The position numbers and the translations under genes were made by a program. Under the pieces are notes generated by a model, which saw only the letters and a list, made by a program, of their open reading frames with translations, ran no database searches and was not told where the DNA came from. This document shows positions 38,154-46,731 of a stretch of 64,000 bases of DNA, piece after piece. The stretch spans positions 1 through 64,000 of the forward strand of contig NZ_JALKBG010000006.1 in the NCBI RefSeq assembly GCF_023016155.1, in the 5' to 3' direction. Position 1 is the stretch's first letter, and every line of letters begins with the position of its first letter. The stretch is from Aliiroseovarius sp. F20344 (GTDB taxonomy: Bacteria > Pseudomonadota > Alphaproteobacteria > Rhodobacterales > Rhodobacteraceae).

Positions 38154-39611
38154 CTACACCACAGCGAACTGCCCCATCATACCACCGTCTTCATGTTCCA
38201 GTATGTGACAGTGGAACATGTAAGGCAGGCTTTCGCTGGCTGGTCGATCAAATTTCATCAGGATATCGGCCTGACCGTCTATCAGGATCGTGTCTTTCCA
38301 ACCGGTATTCTGAGCCTTGGGTGGGCGCCCATTCTCGCTGAGCACCTGGAACGCGACGCCATGCACATGGAAGGGATGCATCATCATGTCAGCTGTGACT
38401 GACCAGCGTTCCATCTCACCGCGCTGCACGCTCATGTCGATACGGCTCATGTCGAAAGACTGACCGTTGATCGAGAACCGGTTGCCATTGCTACGCATCA
38501 TCATTCCAGGCCCCATGGCCATGTCCAGGGTCACGTTCCGCCTTTTAGCTCCGGCGGGTTCCATGTCAGGCCTGGAGCCACCGAGGTCACCCGGCAGCGC
38601 TGTAATCCTTGCGACCAAAGAGGGATCCACCACGAATGGCAATACTTCGAAGGGCGGCCCGGATGATTGGCGTCCGCCCATCATACCACCACCCATCATG
38701 CCCATGTTGGTGTTCTGTCCACTCAGAAGGGACGCGTTGCCCCCATCCTCAAAATCCACCAGCAGCTCGTAGCGTTCGCCGGGGGCGAGGGTCAGGTCCT
38801 GCAAAGTGATCGGGTGGTCAAGCAATCCCGTATCCGTGCCAACCAAGTGCAGAGGGCGATCGTCCGACATCATCAGCGTGTAAATCCGAGCGTTCGAACC
38901 GTTCAGAAGCCGAAGGCGAACGATGCCTTTGGGCACCACGGCCGTAGTGCCTATTTGTCCGTTGACCAACATTGTATCGCCCAGAAACCCCATCATGCGG
39001 TCTGGCATGGACAAGTTGTAATCCATCCGCCCACGCCGATCAAAGCGCCGGTCCTGAAGCACAAGCGTCAGATCGTCTACGCCATAGGTCGCTGGCAATC
39101 CCCGGTCATCATCCAGCCCATCACTCAGCTGTAAGACGCCGGCCAATCCTTTGTGGACCTGGCGTGCGGTCTCTCCATGGGTGTGGGTGTGATACCAGAC
39201 GGTCGCCGCAGGCTGGTCAATTGGCAGATCCGGCGACCATGTCTTGCCAGGCGCTATGGTTTGATGCGGACCTCCGTCTACATCGCCAGGGATAACCAAC
39301 CCGTGCCAATGAACCGAAATGTGTTCATCCAAACTGTTGGTGATGTCGGCCCTTACCTCTGCTGAATTTGAAACCCGGACAGTTGGCCCAAGGAAGGACT
39401 GGTTGAACCCCCAGGTCTCGCTTGCAGATTGCCCAAGGAATTTCATCTGTCCGGCCTGTGCATTCAACGCAAACTTTCCGTTATTCGTTGCGTCCAGCAA
39501 AGGTGGCATTGCCAAAACCTTGGTCTGTGTTTTCGACATGGAAACGCTTGGTAGGACCGTCGAGACAAGACCCGCACCCAAGCCAGAAATGACATTCCGT
39601 CGTGAAATCAT
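38154..39611 (-). CDS. Periplasmic multicopper oxidase (CueO/CopA-like), Met-rich
   Basis: 485 residues. A Tat-type signal (ISRRNVISGLGAG) exports the folded, copper-loaded protein. All four copper-binding segments are present: HWHG, WYHTHTHGE, HPFHVHG and HCHILEHEDGGMM (type 1 copper, with Met axial ligand). A Met-rich loop (TNMGMMGGGMMGGRQ) near residue 320 and further Met clusters (MDMAMGPGMMMRSNG, ADMMMH) resemble the Cu(I)-binding inserts of CueO. Likely role: oxidation of Cu(I) to the less toxic Cu(II) in the periplasm. Start at 39611, preceded by AAGGA 10 bases upstream; an ATG three codons earlier is possible. Last gene of copA-cueR-mco, downstream of cueR by 12 bases. Confidence 0.92.
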   Translation of the reverse strand: MISRRNVISGLGAGLVSTVLPSVSMSKTQTKVLAMPPLLDATNNGKFALNAQAGQMKFLGQSASETWGFNQSFLGPTVRVSNSAEVRADITNSLDEHISVHWHGLVIPGDVDGGPHQTIAPGKTWSPDLPIDQPAATVWYHTHTHGETARQVHKGLAGVLQLSDGLDDDRGLPATYGVDDLTLVLQDRRFDRRGRMDYNLSMPDRMMGFLGDTMLVNGQIGTTAVVPKGIVRLRLLNGSNARIYTLMMSDDRPLHLVGTDTGLLDHPITLQDLTLAPGERYELLVDFEDGGNASLLSGQNTNMGMMGGGMMGGRQSSGPPFEVLPFVVDPSLVARITALPGDLGGSRPDMEPAGAKRRNVTLDMAMGPGMMMRSNGNRFSINGQSFDMSRIDMSVQRGEMERWSVTADMMMHPFHVHGVAFQVLSENGRPPKAQNTGWKDTILIDGQADILMKFDRPASESLPYMFHCHILEHEDGGMMGQFAVV

Positions 39612-39623
39612 TGTGGGCATTCC

Positions 39624-40043
39624 TTACTTTGTGTCGGGCGCGTTTGACGAATTACCTTCTTCTCCGCTCAACCCCTCAAGAATCGGGCAATTTGGACGGT
39701 GGTCTCCGGCGCATTCCTTTGCGAGATGGGTGAGCGTGGCATGCATCGCTTGAAGGTCGACGATCTTTGCCTCGATCTCTTCGAGGTGTTTGTTCGTGAT
39801 CTCTTTGACATCAGAGCTGGCTCGGGTTTCATCCTCATAAAGGGTCAGAAGCGCTCGACAATCATCAATCGTAAACCCAAGAGCGCGGGCACGGGCCAGA
39901 AAGGTCAGCTTGTGCAAATCACTTTCACGAAACACCCGATAATCATTGGTATCCCGCAAAGGCTTCACCAGTCCGATATCTTCGTAATACCGGATCGTCT
40001 TGGCGCGCAAATTGGTCCTCTTGGCCACGTCTCCAATATTCAT
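39624..40043 (-). CDS. cueR: CueR-type MerR-family copper regulator
   Basis: 139 residues. MerR-type winged HTH at the N-terminus (MNIGDVAKRTNLRAKTIRYYEDIGLVKPLRDTNDYR), a dimerisation helix, then a metal-binding loop CAGDHRPNCPIL with two Cys seven residues apart, as in CueR (Cu+/Ag+/Au+ sensors), not the three-Cys arrangement of ZntR. It activates promoters with a 19-bp spacer by untwisting DNA. Two back-to-back operators of this type sit at 42605-42685 and a third at 49731-49753. AGGAGG precedes the ATG. It lies in one operon with copA (13-base gap) and the multicopper oxidase, giving autoregulation through the copA promoter. Confidence 0.93.
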   Translation of the reverse strand: MNIGDVAKRTNLRAKTIRYYEDIGLVKPLRDTNDYRVFRESDLHKLTFLARARALGFTIDDCRALLTLYEDETRASSDVKEITNKHLEEIEAKIVDLQAMHATLTHLAKECAGDHRPNCPILEGLSGEEGNSSNAPDTK

Positions 40044-40056
40044 GTCGTCCTCCTAT

Positions 40057-42564
40057 TCACTCGGCCAGCGCCGGGCTTAGGGTTGCGGCGGGGGCTTCGT
40101 TTGTCGATTTTGTATCGCTCAGGGCTGGCGTCACCCAACGAAGGCGCAAGGCGTTGGTCAACACAAAGACTGACGACATTGCCATCGCCCCGGCAGCCAG
40201 AACGGGTGACAAGAGCACGCCAAATGCGGGAAATAGAACGCCTGCAGCCACCGGAATGAGCAGCGTGTTGTAGCCAAATGCCCAGAACAGGTTCTGGCGA
40301 ATGTTGCGCATCGTGCGGCCAGAAATGTCGAACGCGTTGACCACTCCTGTCAGATCCCCTGACATCAACACCACATCGGCGGATTCGATTGCGACGTCAG
40401 TGCCCGTCCCGATGGCAACACCGACATCGGCGGCGGCAAGTGCTGGAGCGTCGTTGATCCCGTCACCGACGAAGGCCAGTTTGCCACCCTCGCGTAGCCG
40501 TTCAAGGCTGGCAACTTTCCCCTCCGGTAACACTTCGGCAATAACGACATCGATGCCCAGATCGGCAGCGATGGCATCGGCTGTGCCCTGATTGTCGCCG
40601 GTGATCATGGCAACCTTCAGGCCCAAGCCATGTAGCGCGGAAATCGCCGCCGGAGTGGTCGGTTTGATCGGGTCGGCCACGCCAATCACCGCGGCCACCC
40701 GCCCATCGATTGCGGCATAAAGCGGGGTGCGGCCTTTGCGACCCAAGGCGTCTCCGTTGTCGCCTAAGGCTTCCAGCGACAGGCCTTCGCGGAGCATCAA
40801 GCGATCCGCCCCAACCAACACCTTGCGCCCGTCGACCATCGCCTGCACGCCATACCCGGTGATTGACTGGAAATCGGTGATGTCCGCGATCCCGACATTT
40901 TGCGCCTTGGCAGCACGCAGGATGGCTTCGGCAATCGGGTGTTCAGACCGGGCTTCGACAGCGGCTACAAGGCGCAACACCTCCGCCTCTTCGAAGCCTT
41001 CAGACACCACAAGATCAGTCAGTTCCGGTCGCCCGGCGGTCAGCGTTCCGGTTTTATCGACCGCCACCAAGCGGGCCTCCTGCAGCATCTGCAATGCGTC
41101 ACCTTTGCGGAACAACACCCCCATTTCGGCGGCTCGCCCCGTGCCGACCATGATCGAGGTCGGCGTCGCCAGACCCATTGCGCAGGGGCAGGCGATGATC
41201 AGCACAGCAACCCCGGCCACCAAAGCGTAGCTGAGCGCAGGTTCAGGACCGAACAGGAACCACGCCAAGACCGTTACGGCAGCAGCTGCAATGACAGCGG
41301 GCACAAACCACGCCGTAATTTTATCCACAGCACCTTGGATTGGAAGCTTCGCGCCCTGTGCCTGTTCAACCATCTGGATGATCTGTGCCAGCATCGTATC
41401 TGCACCCACGGCCGTCGCGCGAAATGTCAGCGCTCCGGTGCCATTCACGGTGGCGCCTACGACTGCAGTCCCTTCAGTCTTTTCTACCGGAATGGGTTCG
41501 CCGGTGATCATGCTTTCGTCAACATACGACGCCCCAGTCATGACTTCGCCATCGACGGCAATCTTCTCCCCGGGTCGCACGTGGATCACATCACCCAACA
41601 CAATGTCTTCTATCGGCACCTCGATGATGTCGCTTCCCCGCTCAACACGGGCAACCTTGGGCTGAAGTCCGACCAGCTTGCGGATCGCTTCGCCAGTGCG
41701 ACCCTTCGCACGGGCTTCCAGAAACCGGCCCAAAAGGATCAGCACAACGATCACGGCAGCGGCTTCGTAATACACATTTGCCGTGCCTGCGGGCAGCAGA
41801 CCGGGCGCAAAGGTAGACACGAGTGAAAACCCGTAGGCGGCAGAGGTGCCCAGAGCGACCAGCGAATTCATGTCCGGTGCGCCCTTGAACAGCAGCGGAA
41901 ATCCCTTGGTGTAGAAGCGAAGGCCGGGTCCAAGCAAAACCGCTGTGGTCAGGACAAATTGAACCAAACGACTGTTTTGCATCCCAATTGTGCGATCAAT
42001 CAGCGCGTGCATTCCGGGAACGACGTGGCTGCCCATTTCGACCACAAAAACCGGCAGCGCCAAAAGCGCAGCAATCAGGGTCAGCCAGCCCAATTGGGTG
42101 ATCTCAGCGGCTTTGCGATCCGCCTTGCCGACATCCTCAACCGTTTTTACTTTTGCAGGGTAACCAAGATCGGTTGCTACGCGAGCCAGATCTGCGGGCA
42201 AAACCGCGCCCTCGATATAGCGAACCGTTGCAGCTTCTGTGGCCAGATTGACCTTTGCCTCCAGAACACCGGGGGCTGCTTGCAACGTCCGTTCAACCCG
42301 ACCGACACAGGATGCACAGGTCATGCTCTCGACGTTCAGGATAACCTCAGAGGTCACTGCCGGATACCCGGCCGCGTCAAGGGCTGCGGTTATGCTTACC
42401 AGATCCGCGGGTGCCTGAAATTGCATCTGCGCGGTCTCGCTTGCCAGGTTTACAGCGGCGTCAGAAACGCCGGGCACAGCGGTCAGCGCCTTTTCAACGC
42501 GACCAACACAGGACGCACAGGTCATCCCTTCAACGGACATTTTGATGGTTTTCGGTAGTGACAT
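40057..42564 (-). CDS. copA: Copper-exporting P1B-type ATPase
   Basis: 835 residues. Two N-terminal heavy-metal-associated domains, each with [11 protein letters not shown] (residues about 14 and 80). Eight membrane helices; the metal-transport motif [12 protein letters not shown] in helix 6; phosphorylation site [14 protein letters not shown]-binding [10 protein letters not shown]; hinge [16 protein letters not shown]; and the MSS motif near the end ([28 protein letters not shown]). This is the Cu(I) exporter from cytosol to periplasm. The ATG at 42564 has GGAG 8 bases upstream. It is the first gene after a CueR-type promoter at about 42605-42627. Confidence 0.97.
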   Translation of the reverse strand: MSLPKTIKMSVEGMTCASCVGRVEKALTAVPGVSDAAVNLASETAQMQFQAPADLVSITAALDAAGYPAVTSEVILNVESMTCASCVGRVERTLQAAPGVLEAKVNLATEAATVRYIEGAVLPADLARVATDLGYPAKVKTVEDVGKADRKAAEITQLGWLTLIAALLALPVFVVEMGSHVVPGMHALIDRTIGMQNSRLVQFVLTTAVLLGPGLRFYTKGFPLLFKGAPDMNSLVALGTSAAYGFSLVSTFAPGLLPAGTANVYYEAAAVIVVLILLGRFLEARAKGRTGEAIRKLVGLQPKVARVERGSDIIEVPIEDIVLGDVIHVRPGEKIAVDGEVMTGASYVDESMITGEPIPVEKTEGTAVVGATVNGTGALTFRATAVGADTMLAQIIQMVEQAQGAKLPIQGAVDKITAWFVPAVIAAAAVTVLAWFLFGPEPALSYALVAGVAVLIIACPCAMGLATPTSIMVGTGRAAEMGVLFRKGDALQMLQEARLVAVDKTGTLTAGRPELTDLVVSEGFEEAEVLRLVAAVEARSEHPIAEAILRAAKAQNVGIADITDFQSITGYGVQAMVDGRKVLVGADRLMLREGLSLEALGDNGDALGRKGRTPLYAAIDGRVAAVIGVADPIKPTTPAAISALHGLGLKVAMITGDNQGTADAIAADLGIDVVIAEVLPEGKVASLERLREGGKLAFVGDGINDAPALAAADVGVAIGTGTDVAIESADVVLMSGDLTGVVNAFDISGRTMRNIRQNLFWAFGYNTLLIPVAAGVLFPAFGVLLSPVLAAGAMAMSSVFVLTNALRLRWVTPALSDTKSTNEAPAATLSPALAE

Positions 42565-42601
42565 GCCATGCTCCACGACTCACGTCTTTGACACAAACAT
42601 G

Positions 42602-42627
42602 CGGGGTTCCAGTGAGGGTAAGGTCAA
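42602..42627 (-). promoter_or_regulatory. CueR-type operator/promoter of copA-cueR-mco
   Basis: On the minus strand TTGACC (-35) is followed by TTACCCT-CACT-GGAACCC, the long-spacer dyad expected for CueR, with a weak -10 about 19-20 bp further (CATGTT). It faces the copZ operator back to back, with about 27 bp between the two -35 boxes. The copA ATG is about 35 bases downstream. Confidence 0.8.
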
Positions 42628-42654
42628 GGGCGTTTAATCACAATTACTTGAGTA

Positions 42655-42685
42655 TTGACCTTACCCTGTGGGAACCTCTACGTCC
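42655..42685 (+). promoter_or_regulatory. CueR-type operator/promoter of copZ
   Basis: TTGACC (42655-42660) followed by TTACCCT-GTG-GGAACCT and an 18-19 bp spacer, nearly the same sequence as the divergent copA operator. The copZ ATG is at 42715 with AAAGGAG before it. Confidence 0.8.
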
Positions 42686-42714
42686 GAAAACACCCCAAGA
42701 AAGGAGAGCCCCTC

Positions 42715-42915
42715 ATGACCACTTTCAATGTTCCCGACATGAGCTGCGGCCATTGCACCGGCGCCATCGAAAAGGCTGTAAAAACCGCCGATGCGGGCGC
42801 GGTTCTGAGTTTCGATCTGGAAGCGCGCACTGTGAATGTGACCAGCCAACTCCAAGAAGAAGCCCTCGCAAAAATCTTGGAAGACGAAGGCTATCCCAGC
42901 TCGCGCGTCGCGTGA
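42715..42915 (+). CDS. copZ: Copper chaperone CopZ (heavy-metal-associated domain)
   Basis: 66-residue single HMA domain with the ferredoxin-like pattern and the metal-binding DMSCGHCTGAIEKAV loop (Cys-x-x-Cys). It carries Cu(I) in the cytosol to CopA and can load CueR. The ATG at 42715 has AAAGGAG 8 bases upstream; the frame is open further upstream but that part lies in the operator. Divergent from copA. Only one base separates it from the stop of the next, convergent gene. Confidence 0.93.
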   Translation: MTTFNVPDMSCGHCTGAIEKAVKTADAGAVLSFDLEARTVNVTSQLQEEALAKILEDEGYPSSRVA

Positions 42916-42916
42916 T

Positions 42917-43459
42917 TCAGTGGACCATTTTCCCGGTTGCCATACCCATGTGATGCTCCTGATGGTGAGCGCCGACGGCCATCAGGCCAAAGAACCCTAA
43001 GACGCGAATGGCCTGCTCATCGGTGTCCGATGTTACCGTCCAGATAAGTTGATCACCATTGAGGGCGACTTCGCTGGACCAACCAGTTTCGGCTGTCAGA
43101 AAAGGGGCATGGGCGGGAACCATGCGACTGGCGGCCCCTCCACCTGACCCAGTCGTCGCAATCTGAAATACAGAGCCGCCAGAAACGTGTTCCACGCTGA
43201 CATTTGCATGAGTGACCAGCAGGTCCATATCAACCAGATGGTCGCGCAGGGTGCTGATATCGACCCGCGACCAATCCGTTTTCGGATCAGCCATCAGCAT
43301 CGCCACGATTTCTGAGATTGCAGCAAAAGCACCCTGACCGGGTTCGGTCGGAACTGCTGACACAAGCGCCATTTTTCCGTGATCATGTGAGGTTTGCGCA
43401 TCTGCGGGCGCGACGAAGACGCCCATCGCGAGAAGGGAGTTGAGGACGTGTCTAAGCAT
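42917..43459 (-). CDS. Secreted His/Met-rich protein of unknown function
   Basis: 180 residues with a signal peptide (MLRHVLNSLLAMGVFVAPADAQTS). The mature protein has HDHGK near the start, a domain with VDISTLRDHLVDMDLLVTHANV and a C-terminal AHHQEHHMGMATGKMVH tail. That tail is rich in His and Met and could bind copper. No named domain recognised. AAAGG sits 6 bases before the ATG. It converges on copZ and diverges from the Crp/Fnr regulator with just a short gap, so the two may share a control region. Context (between copZ and the Cu cluster) suggests a periplasmic metal-binding role; this is inference. Confidence 0.8.
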   Translation of the reverse strand: MLRHVLNSLLAMGVFVAPADAQTSHDHGKMALVSAVPTEPGQGAFAAISEIVAMLMADPKTDWSRVDISTLRDHLVDMDLLVTHANVSVEHVSGGSVFQIATTGSGGGAASRMVPAHAPFLTAETGWSSEVALNGDQLIWTVTSDTDEQAIRVLGFFGLMAVGAHHQEHHMGMATGKMVH

Positions 43460-43513
43460 GAATGACCTTTCTGTTCGCTACTTTCACAAACTGGCAAAAA
43501 CTCAAAAAGGGCT

Positions 43514-43531
43514 TTATGATTTCGATCATAA
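43514..43531. promoter_or_regulatory. FNR/CRP-like palindrome at the start of the Crp/Fnr gene
   Basis: TTATGAT-TTCG-ATCATAA is a perfect 7-bp inverted repeat with 4-base spacer, close to the FNR-type TTGAT-N4-ATCAA. It overlaps the candidate start codons (43516, 43531) of the regulator and is 55 bases from the divergent secreted-protein gene. Confidence 0.55.
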
Positions 43532-44118
43532 TGAAGCAAATCACAGATATCCCGCCCCCTTTCGGATCCCTGCCCAGACACGGGGTATCGCTGCGGGAAC
43601 TACGCGTGGGCGATGCCCTGTTTCGGCAGGATGACGCGAGCAGGGCGATGTTCTTTCTTCGAAGTGGGGCGATCAATCTGATCCGGCATACCGAAGCTGG
43701 TCAGAAGGTGACGATGTTCCGCGCCACTTCCGGTGACACGATTGCCGAGCCGTCGGTGTTCTCAGACCACTACCATTGTGATGCGATTTCAGAGCAGCCC
43801 AGCATCGTCTTGTCATTCGACAGGCAGAGCGTGCTGGCGGCAATGACCACGGACAGCGAATTTGCGGCGGCATTTGTGAAGCGGTTAGCTGGTCAGGTTC
43901 AAACCTATCGTCGCCAATTGGAACTGCTCGCGATCCGGTCTGCAAAGGACAGGGTTCTGGCCGGGTTGGCCGACGGGCGGTTGACCGGCACTGTGCTTGA
44001 TTTTGCCGCAGAACTCGGCCTAACGCACGAAAGCGTTTACCGGGCACTGGCCGACCTGACCCGTGACGGGCGGATTGAACATCCCGCCCGTGGAAAATAC
44101 CGACTGAAACCGTGCTGA
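43516..44118 (+). CDS. Crp/Fnr-family transcription regulator
   Basis: 200 residues from the ATG at 43516; an ATG at 43531 is equally plausible, as a palindromic operator-like site overlaps both. The N-terminal cNMP-binding-like beta barrel reads VGDALFRQDDASRAMFFLRSGAINLIRHTEAGQKVTMFRA. The C-terminal HTH is VLDFAAELGLTHESVYRALADLTRDGRIEH. The N-terminal Cys cluster of oxygen-sensing FNR is absent. A His-rich patch (SDHYHCD) lies in the barrel, so a metal, heme or other effector is possible. Its target is not proven; it faces the secreted His/Met protein and converges on the dsbA-like gene. Confidence 0.88.
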   Translation: MISIIMKQITDIPPPFGSLPRHGVSLRELRVGDALFRQDDASRAMFFLRSGAINLIRHTEAGQKVTMFRATSGDTIAEPSVFSDHYHCDAISEQPSIVLSFDRQSVLAAMTTDSEFAAAFVKRLAGQVQTYRRQLELLAIRSAKDRVLAGLADGRLTGTVLDFAAELGLTHESVYRALADLTRDGRIEHPARGKYRLKPC

Positions 44119-44121
44119 GAT

Positions 44122-44847
44122 TCACTGACCGCCGCGTGCTTCAGCCACCAGGCGCTGAAGCTCTTCCAAAGGAACCATTCCTGGCACCATAGAGTCTCCT
44201 ATGACGAACGAGGGCGTTCCATTGAATCCCAGCAGGCGCGCCAGATTCATTGAGATTTCGATATGATCGGTAACCTCGGGGGCCTCCATGTCGGCACGCA
44301 GTTGTTCCAGATCCAGGCCGATCTTTTCTGCCGCAGCCATAACGCTCACCTCCTCCGCACGCCCACGCATGCGCATCATTTCCAGGTGAAACTCTGGATA
44401 CAAGTCCTGCTCCCGCGATGCCAAAGCCGCGCGCGCGGCGAAAACTGATCCATCACTCAGGATTGGCCATTCGCGAAAGACCACACGAACGTCGCTGTCG
44501 GCAGCAATCAGCGCTTCAACTTCGGGCGAGACCTGCTTGCAGTATGGGCAGTTGTAATCGAAGAACTCGACGACCGTTACGTCCCCTTCCGGGTTTCCAA
44601 GCACCGGAGCATTCGGGTCTTGCTCCAACATCACTCGTTGTTCTGACAAGACTCGAGCTGCGTCCTGAGATGCGGCTTGTTCATCGCGCTCCTGCAAGAT
44701 CGCAACGGCCTCCATGATCACTTGTGGGTTTTCCAGAATTGCTTCTAGCGCCAGGCGTTTGACCTCTTCCGCAGTCATCTCCTGGGCGGTCAGTGCCGTG
44801 CCGCTCAGGAGGAACGCAGTTAGACCTAACTTCAAAATGTGTCGCAT
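44122..44847 (-). CDS. DsbA-family periplasmic thiol:disulfide protein (ScsC/Com1-like)
   Basis: 241 residues. Signal peptide MRHILKLGLTAFLLSGTALTAQE, then a helical N-terminal extension of about 75 residues (EEVKRLALEAILENPQVIMEAVAILQERDEQAASQ), as in trimeric ScsC-type proteins. The thioredoxin domain has FFDYNCPYCKQVSPEVEAL with a CPYC active site, and cis-Pro in FNGTPSFVIGDSMVPG. ScsC proteins belong to suppressor-of-copper-sensitivity systems and protect or repair thiols. Last gene of the minus-strand cluster; one base separates it from the upstream cytochrome stop. Confidence 0.9.
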   Translation of the reverse strand: MRHILKLGLTAFLLSGTALTAQEMTAEEVKRLALEAILENPQVIMEAVAILQERDEQAASQDAARVLSEQRVMLEQDPNAPVLGNPEGDVTVVEFFDYNCPYCKQVSPEVEALIAADSDVRVVFREWPILSDGSVFAARAALASREQDLYPEFHLEMMRMRGRAEEVSVMAAAEKIGLDLEQLRADMEAPEVTDHIEISMNLARLLGFNGTPSFVIGDSMVPGMVPLEELQRLVAEARGGQ

Positions 44848-44848
44848 C

Positions 44849-45316
44849 TCAGTTTCCCTTTAGTTGTTCGCCTTCGGTGCGCGTCGCCTGCATTTGCTGA
44901 ACCCGCGAGGACCAAGTGGATTTGATAAAGGCCAAAATGTCCCAGATCTGCTCATCGCTCAGTGTCTCTCCAAATCCAGGCATACCGCTTACAAAGCCAG
45001 TGACCCCGCGCTGTTCCAGAGCCATCTGGCCTCCCATTTTGGTGTAATCGAATAACAGCCCATCACCATGATGCCAGGTGTGACCAAATTCGTCGTGCGG
45101 TGGGGCAGGCAAAGTGCCGTCGTCGTTCGGACTCCTCCAATCTGGCTGTCCTTCCAGTTTAGCCCCGTGGCAAGATGCGCAATTCTCTTGATAGAGAACC
45201 GCCCCGACCGTCGGATCAGAGTCTGCCGGTTGCATTGGTGGGGACGCCTGGGCGACCGCAGTAGCAAGAAAAAAAGCGCCTCCTGCTAAGAGAAGTATCT
45301 GTTTGGTGTTCATCAT
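44849..45316 (-). CDS. Periplasmic monoheme cytochrome c
   Basis: 155 residues. Signal peptide MMNTKQILLLAGGAFFLATAVAQASPP. Heme-binding QENCASCHGAKLEGQPDW, and a Met ligand candidate in GFVSGMPGFGETLSDEQIWDILAFIKSTW, typical of class I cytochromes c. The gene start overlaps the TGA of the second multicopper oxidase (ATGATGA), so the two are translationally coupled and likely functional partners. A His-rich stretch (PPHDEFGHTWHHGDG) lies between. It may pass electrons from, or to, the oxidase. Confidence 0.9.
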   Translation of the reverse strand: MMNTKQILLLAGGAFFLATAVAQASPPMQPADSDPTVGAVLYQENCASCHGAKLEGQPDWRSPNDDGTLPAPPHDEFGHTWHHGDGLLFDYTKMGGQMALEQRGVTGFVSGMPGFGETLSDEQIWDILAFIKSTWSSRVQQMQATRTEGEQLKGN

Positions 45317-46695
45317 GCTGTGACCCTCAACCAAGTTTTCATGCCAGCTGCCTGATGGGACAGCATGTGGCAGTGCAAAAGCCAGTCGCCCGGGTTTTCA
45401 GCCCGGAAAACAATGGTTTGTTCTTGCCCTCGATCCATCATGATCGTGTCGCGTAGCGGACCTAAACTGCCATCAGCCATTTCTTCCTGGAAATGATGCC
45501 CATGCAGGTGCATCGCGTGGGGAAAAGCTGTGTCGTTTCGCATGGGAATTCTCAGAATTTCGCCCTGAGAAAGCTCGATCAGCGGCGTTTCGGGCAAGCC
45601 GGCTACGCCGTTGAAAGTCCAAATCTGGCCGTTGTTCACCAACTCTTGGACAGACATTTCTTCACCCTTCCAGATGCCTTGGCGAAGTCCGCCCATTGCG
45701 CCACCCTCCATGTGAAGTTTTACTTCGCGCGCATCTACGACCTTGGCCATCGGCGTCAGGGGGTTGGGTGGCAAAGCGCTGATTGCGCCGCGGGCAACAC
45801 GCGCGTTGGTGCCAACAACGCTGAAATCGGAAAGGATGAAAGCCTCATCGCCTTCATGAATGGCGATGAGTGCCTGATCGCCGAGGTCAGCGGTGACATC
45901 GAGTATGAAATCCGCCCGCTGAGCTGGTCCCAGTATAGCGTGATCGGCGGCCTTTGGCGCAAGCAAAGGCATGCCATCTAATGCGACGATTGCCCCAACC
46001 ATCCCATGCAAGCCAATCATCATCACCCGGTCGGTCGACACGTTGACCAATCGAACCCGCAAGCGGTCATTGCGTTTGACCTGGTTGAGTGACGGCGTCA
46101 AATGCGAGTGAACAAAATTCCCCATCCGCCCCGCGTGGGTCCAATCATGCATGGCACCGAAATCGTCACTAATTGCGGCGTGCTCCGTTAGCCGCCAATC
46201 GTCGATAACGACGGATATGTCGTGATCCACATCTGGCGGGTCGACCTCATCTACAATCAGGAGACCATACAGACCTCGTGCAACCTGCTCGGTGGACTGA
46301 TTGTGCGAATGATACCAATAGGTGCCCGCGTCCGGCGGGGAAAATTCATAAGTATAATTCTCACCTGGAGCGACGGCATCCTGCGTCATACCCGGGACAC
46401 CGTCCATGGCGTTTGGAATGCGCAACCCGTGCCAATGGATCGACGTAGGTTGAGGAAGTTCATTTACCAAACGTCGTGTTAGTGACTCGCCTTGGCGAAG
46501 TCGGATTTCCGGACCAGGCACTCCACCGTCATACCCCCAGATTTCGGTCTCGGGATATTCGACAGGTGCCAACTGAACCTTACCAAGTCGCGCTGTCAGA
46601 TCCGGCGTGGCGGGTGTCGCCGTTGCTGTATATGGCAGGGTAGACAGGGCCGTTGCCCCGGCCAAAAACTGCCGCCTGTTGACGTTACTCTTCAC
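45313..46695 (-). CDS. Periplasmic multicopper oxidase (second copy)
   Basis: 460 residues with a Tat signal (NRRQFLAGATALS). Copper-binding motifs in order: HWHGLRIP, WYHSHNQST, HAMHLHGHHFQ and HCHMLSHQAAGM. Only about 30 percent similar by eye to the oxidase at 38154, so the two are not recent duplicates. It lacks the long Met-rich loop, although MEGGAMGGLRQG hints at one. It could oxidise Cu(I), or an organic or metal substrate with O2. Coupled by overlapping stop/start to the following cytochrome c; the diheme cytochrome lies 36 bases upstream. Confidence 0.92.
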   Translation of the reverse strand: MKSNVNRRQFLAGATALSTLPYTATATPATPDLTARLGKVQLAPVEYPETEIWGYDGGVPGPEIRLRQGESLTRRLVNELPQPTSIHWHGLRIPNAMDGVPGMTQDAVAPGENYTYEFSPPDAGTYWYHSHNQSTEQVARGLYGLLIVDEVDPPDVDHDISVVIDDWRLTEHAAISDDFGAMHDWTHAGRMGNFVHSHLTPSLNQVKRNDRLRVRLVNVSTDRVMMIGLHGMVGAIVALDGMPLLAPKAADHAILGPAQRADFILDVTADLGDQALIAIHEGDEAFILSDFSVVGTNARVARGAISALPPNPLTPMAKVVDAREVKLHMEGGAMGGLRQGIWKGEEMSVQELVNNGQIWTFNGVAGLPETPLIELSQGEILRIPMRNDTAFPHAMHLHGHHFQEEMADGSLGPLRDTIMMDRGQEQTIVFRAENPGDWLLHCHMLSHQAAGMKTWLRVTA

Positions 46696-46731
46696 GTCTC
46701 GTGTTTCCTTTCGTTAAACTTCGTCACTGCA

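Noticed and set aside
43516-44118. Oxygen-sensing FNR
   Set aside because: The N-terminal Cys cluster for a 4Fe-4S centre is missing.
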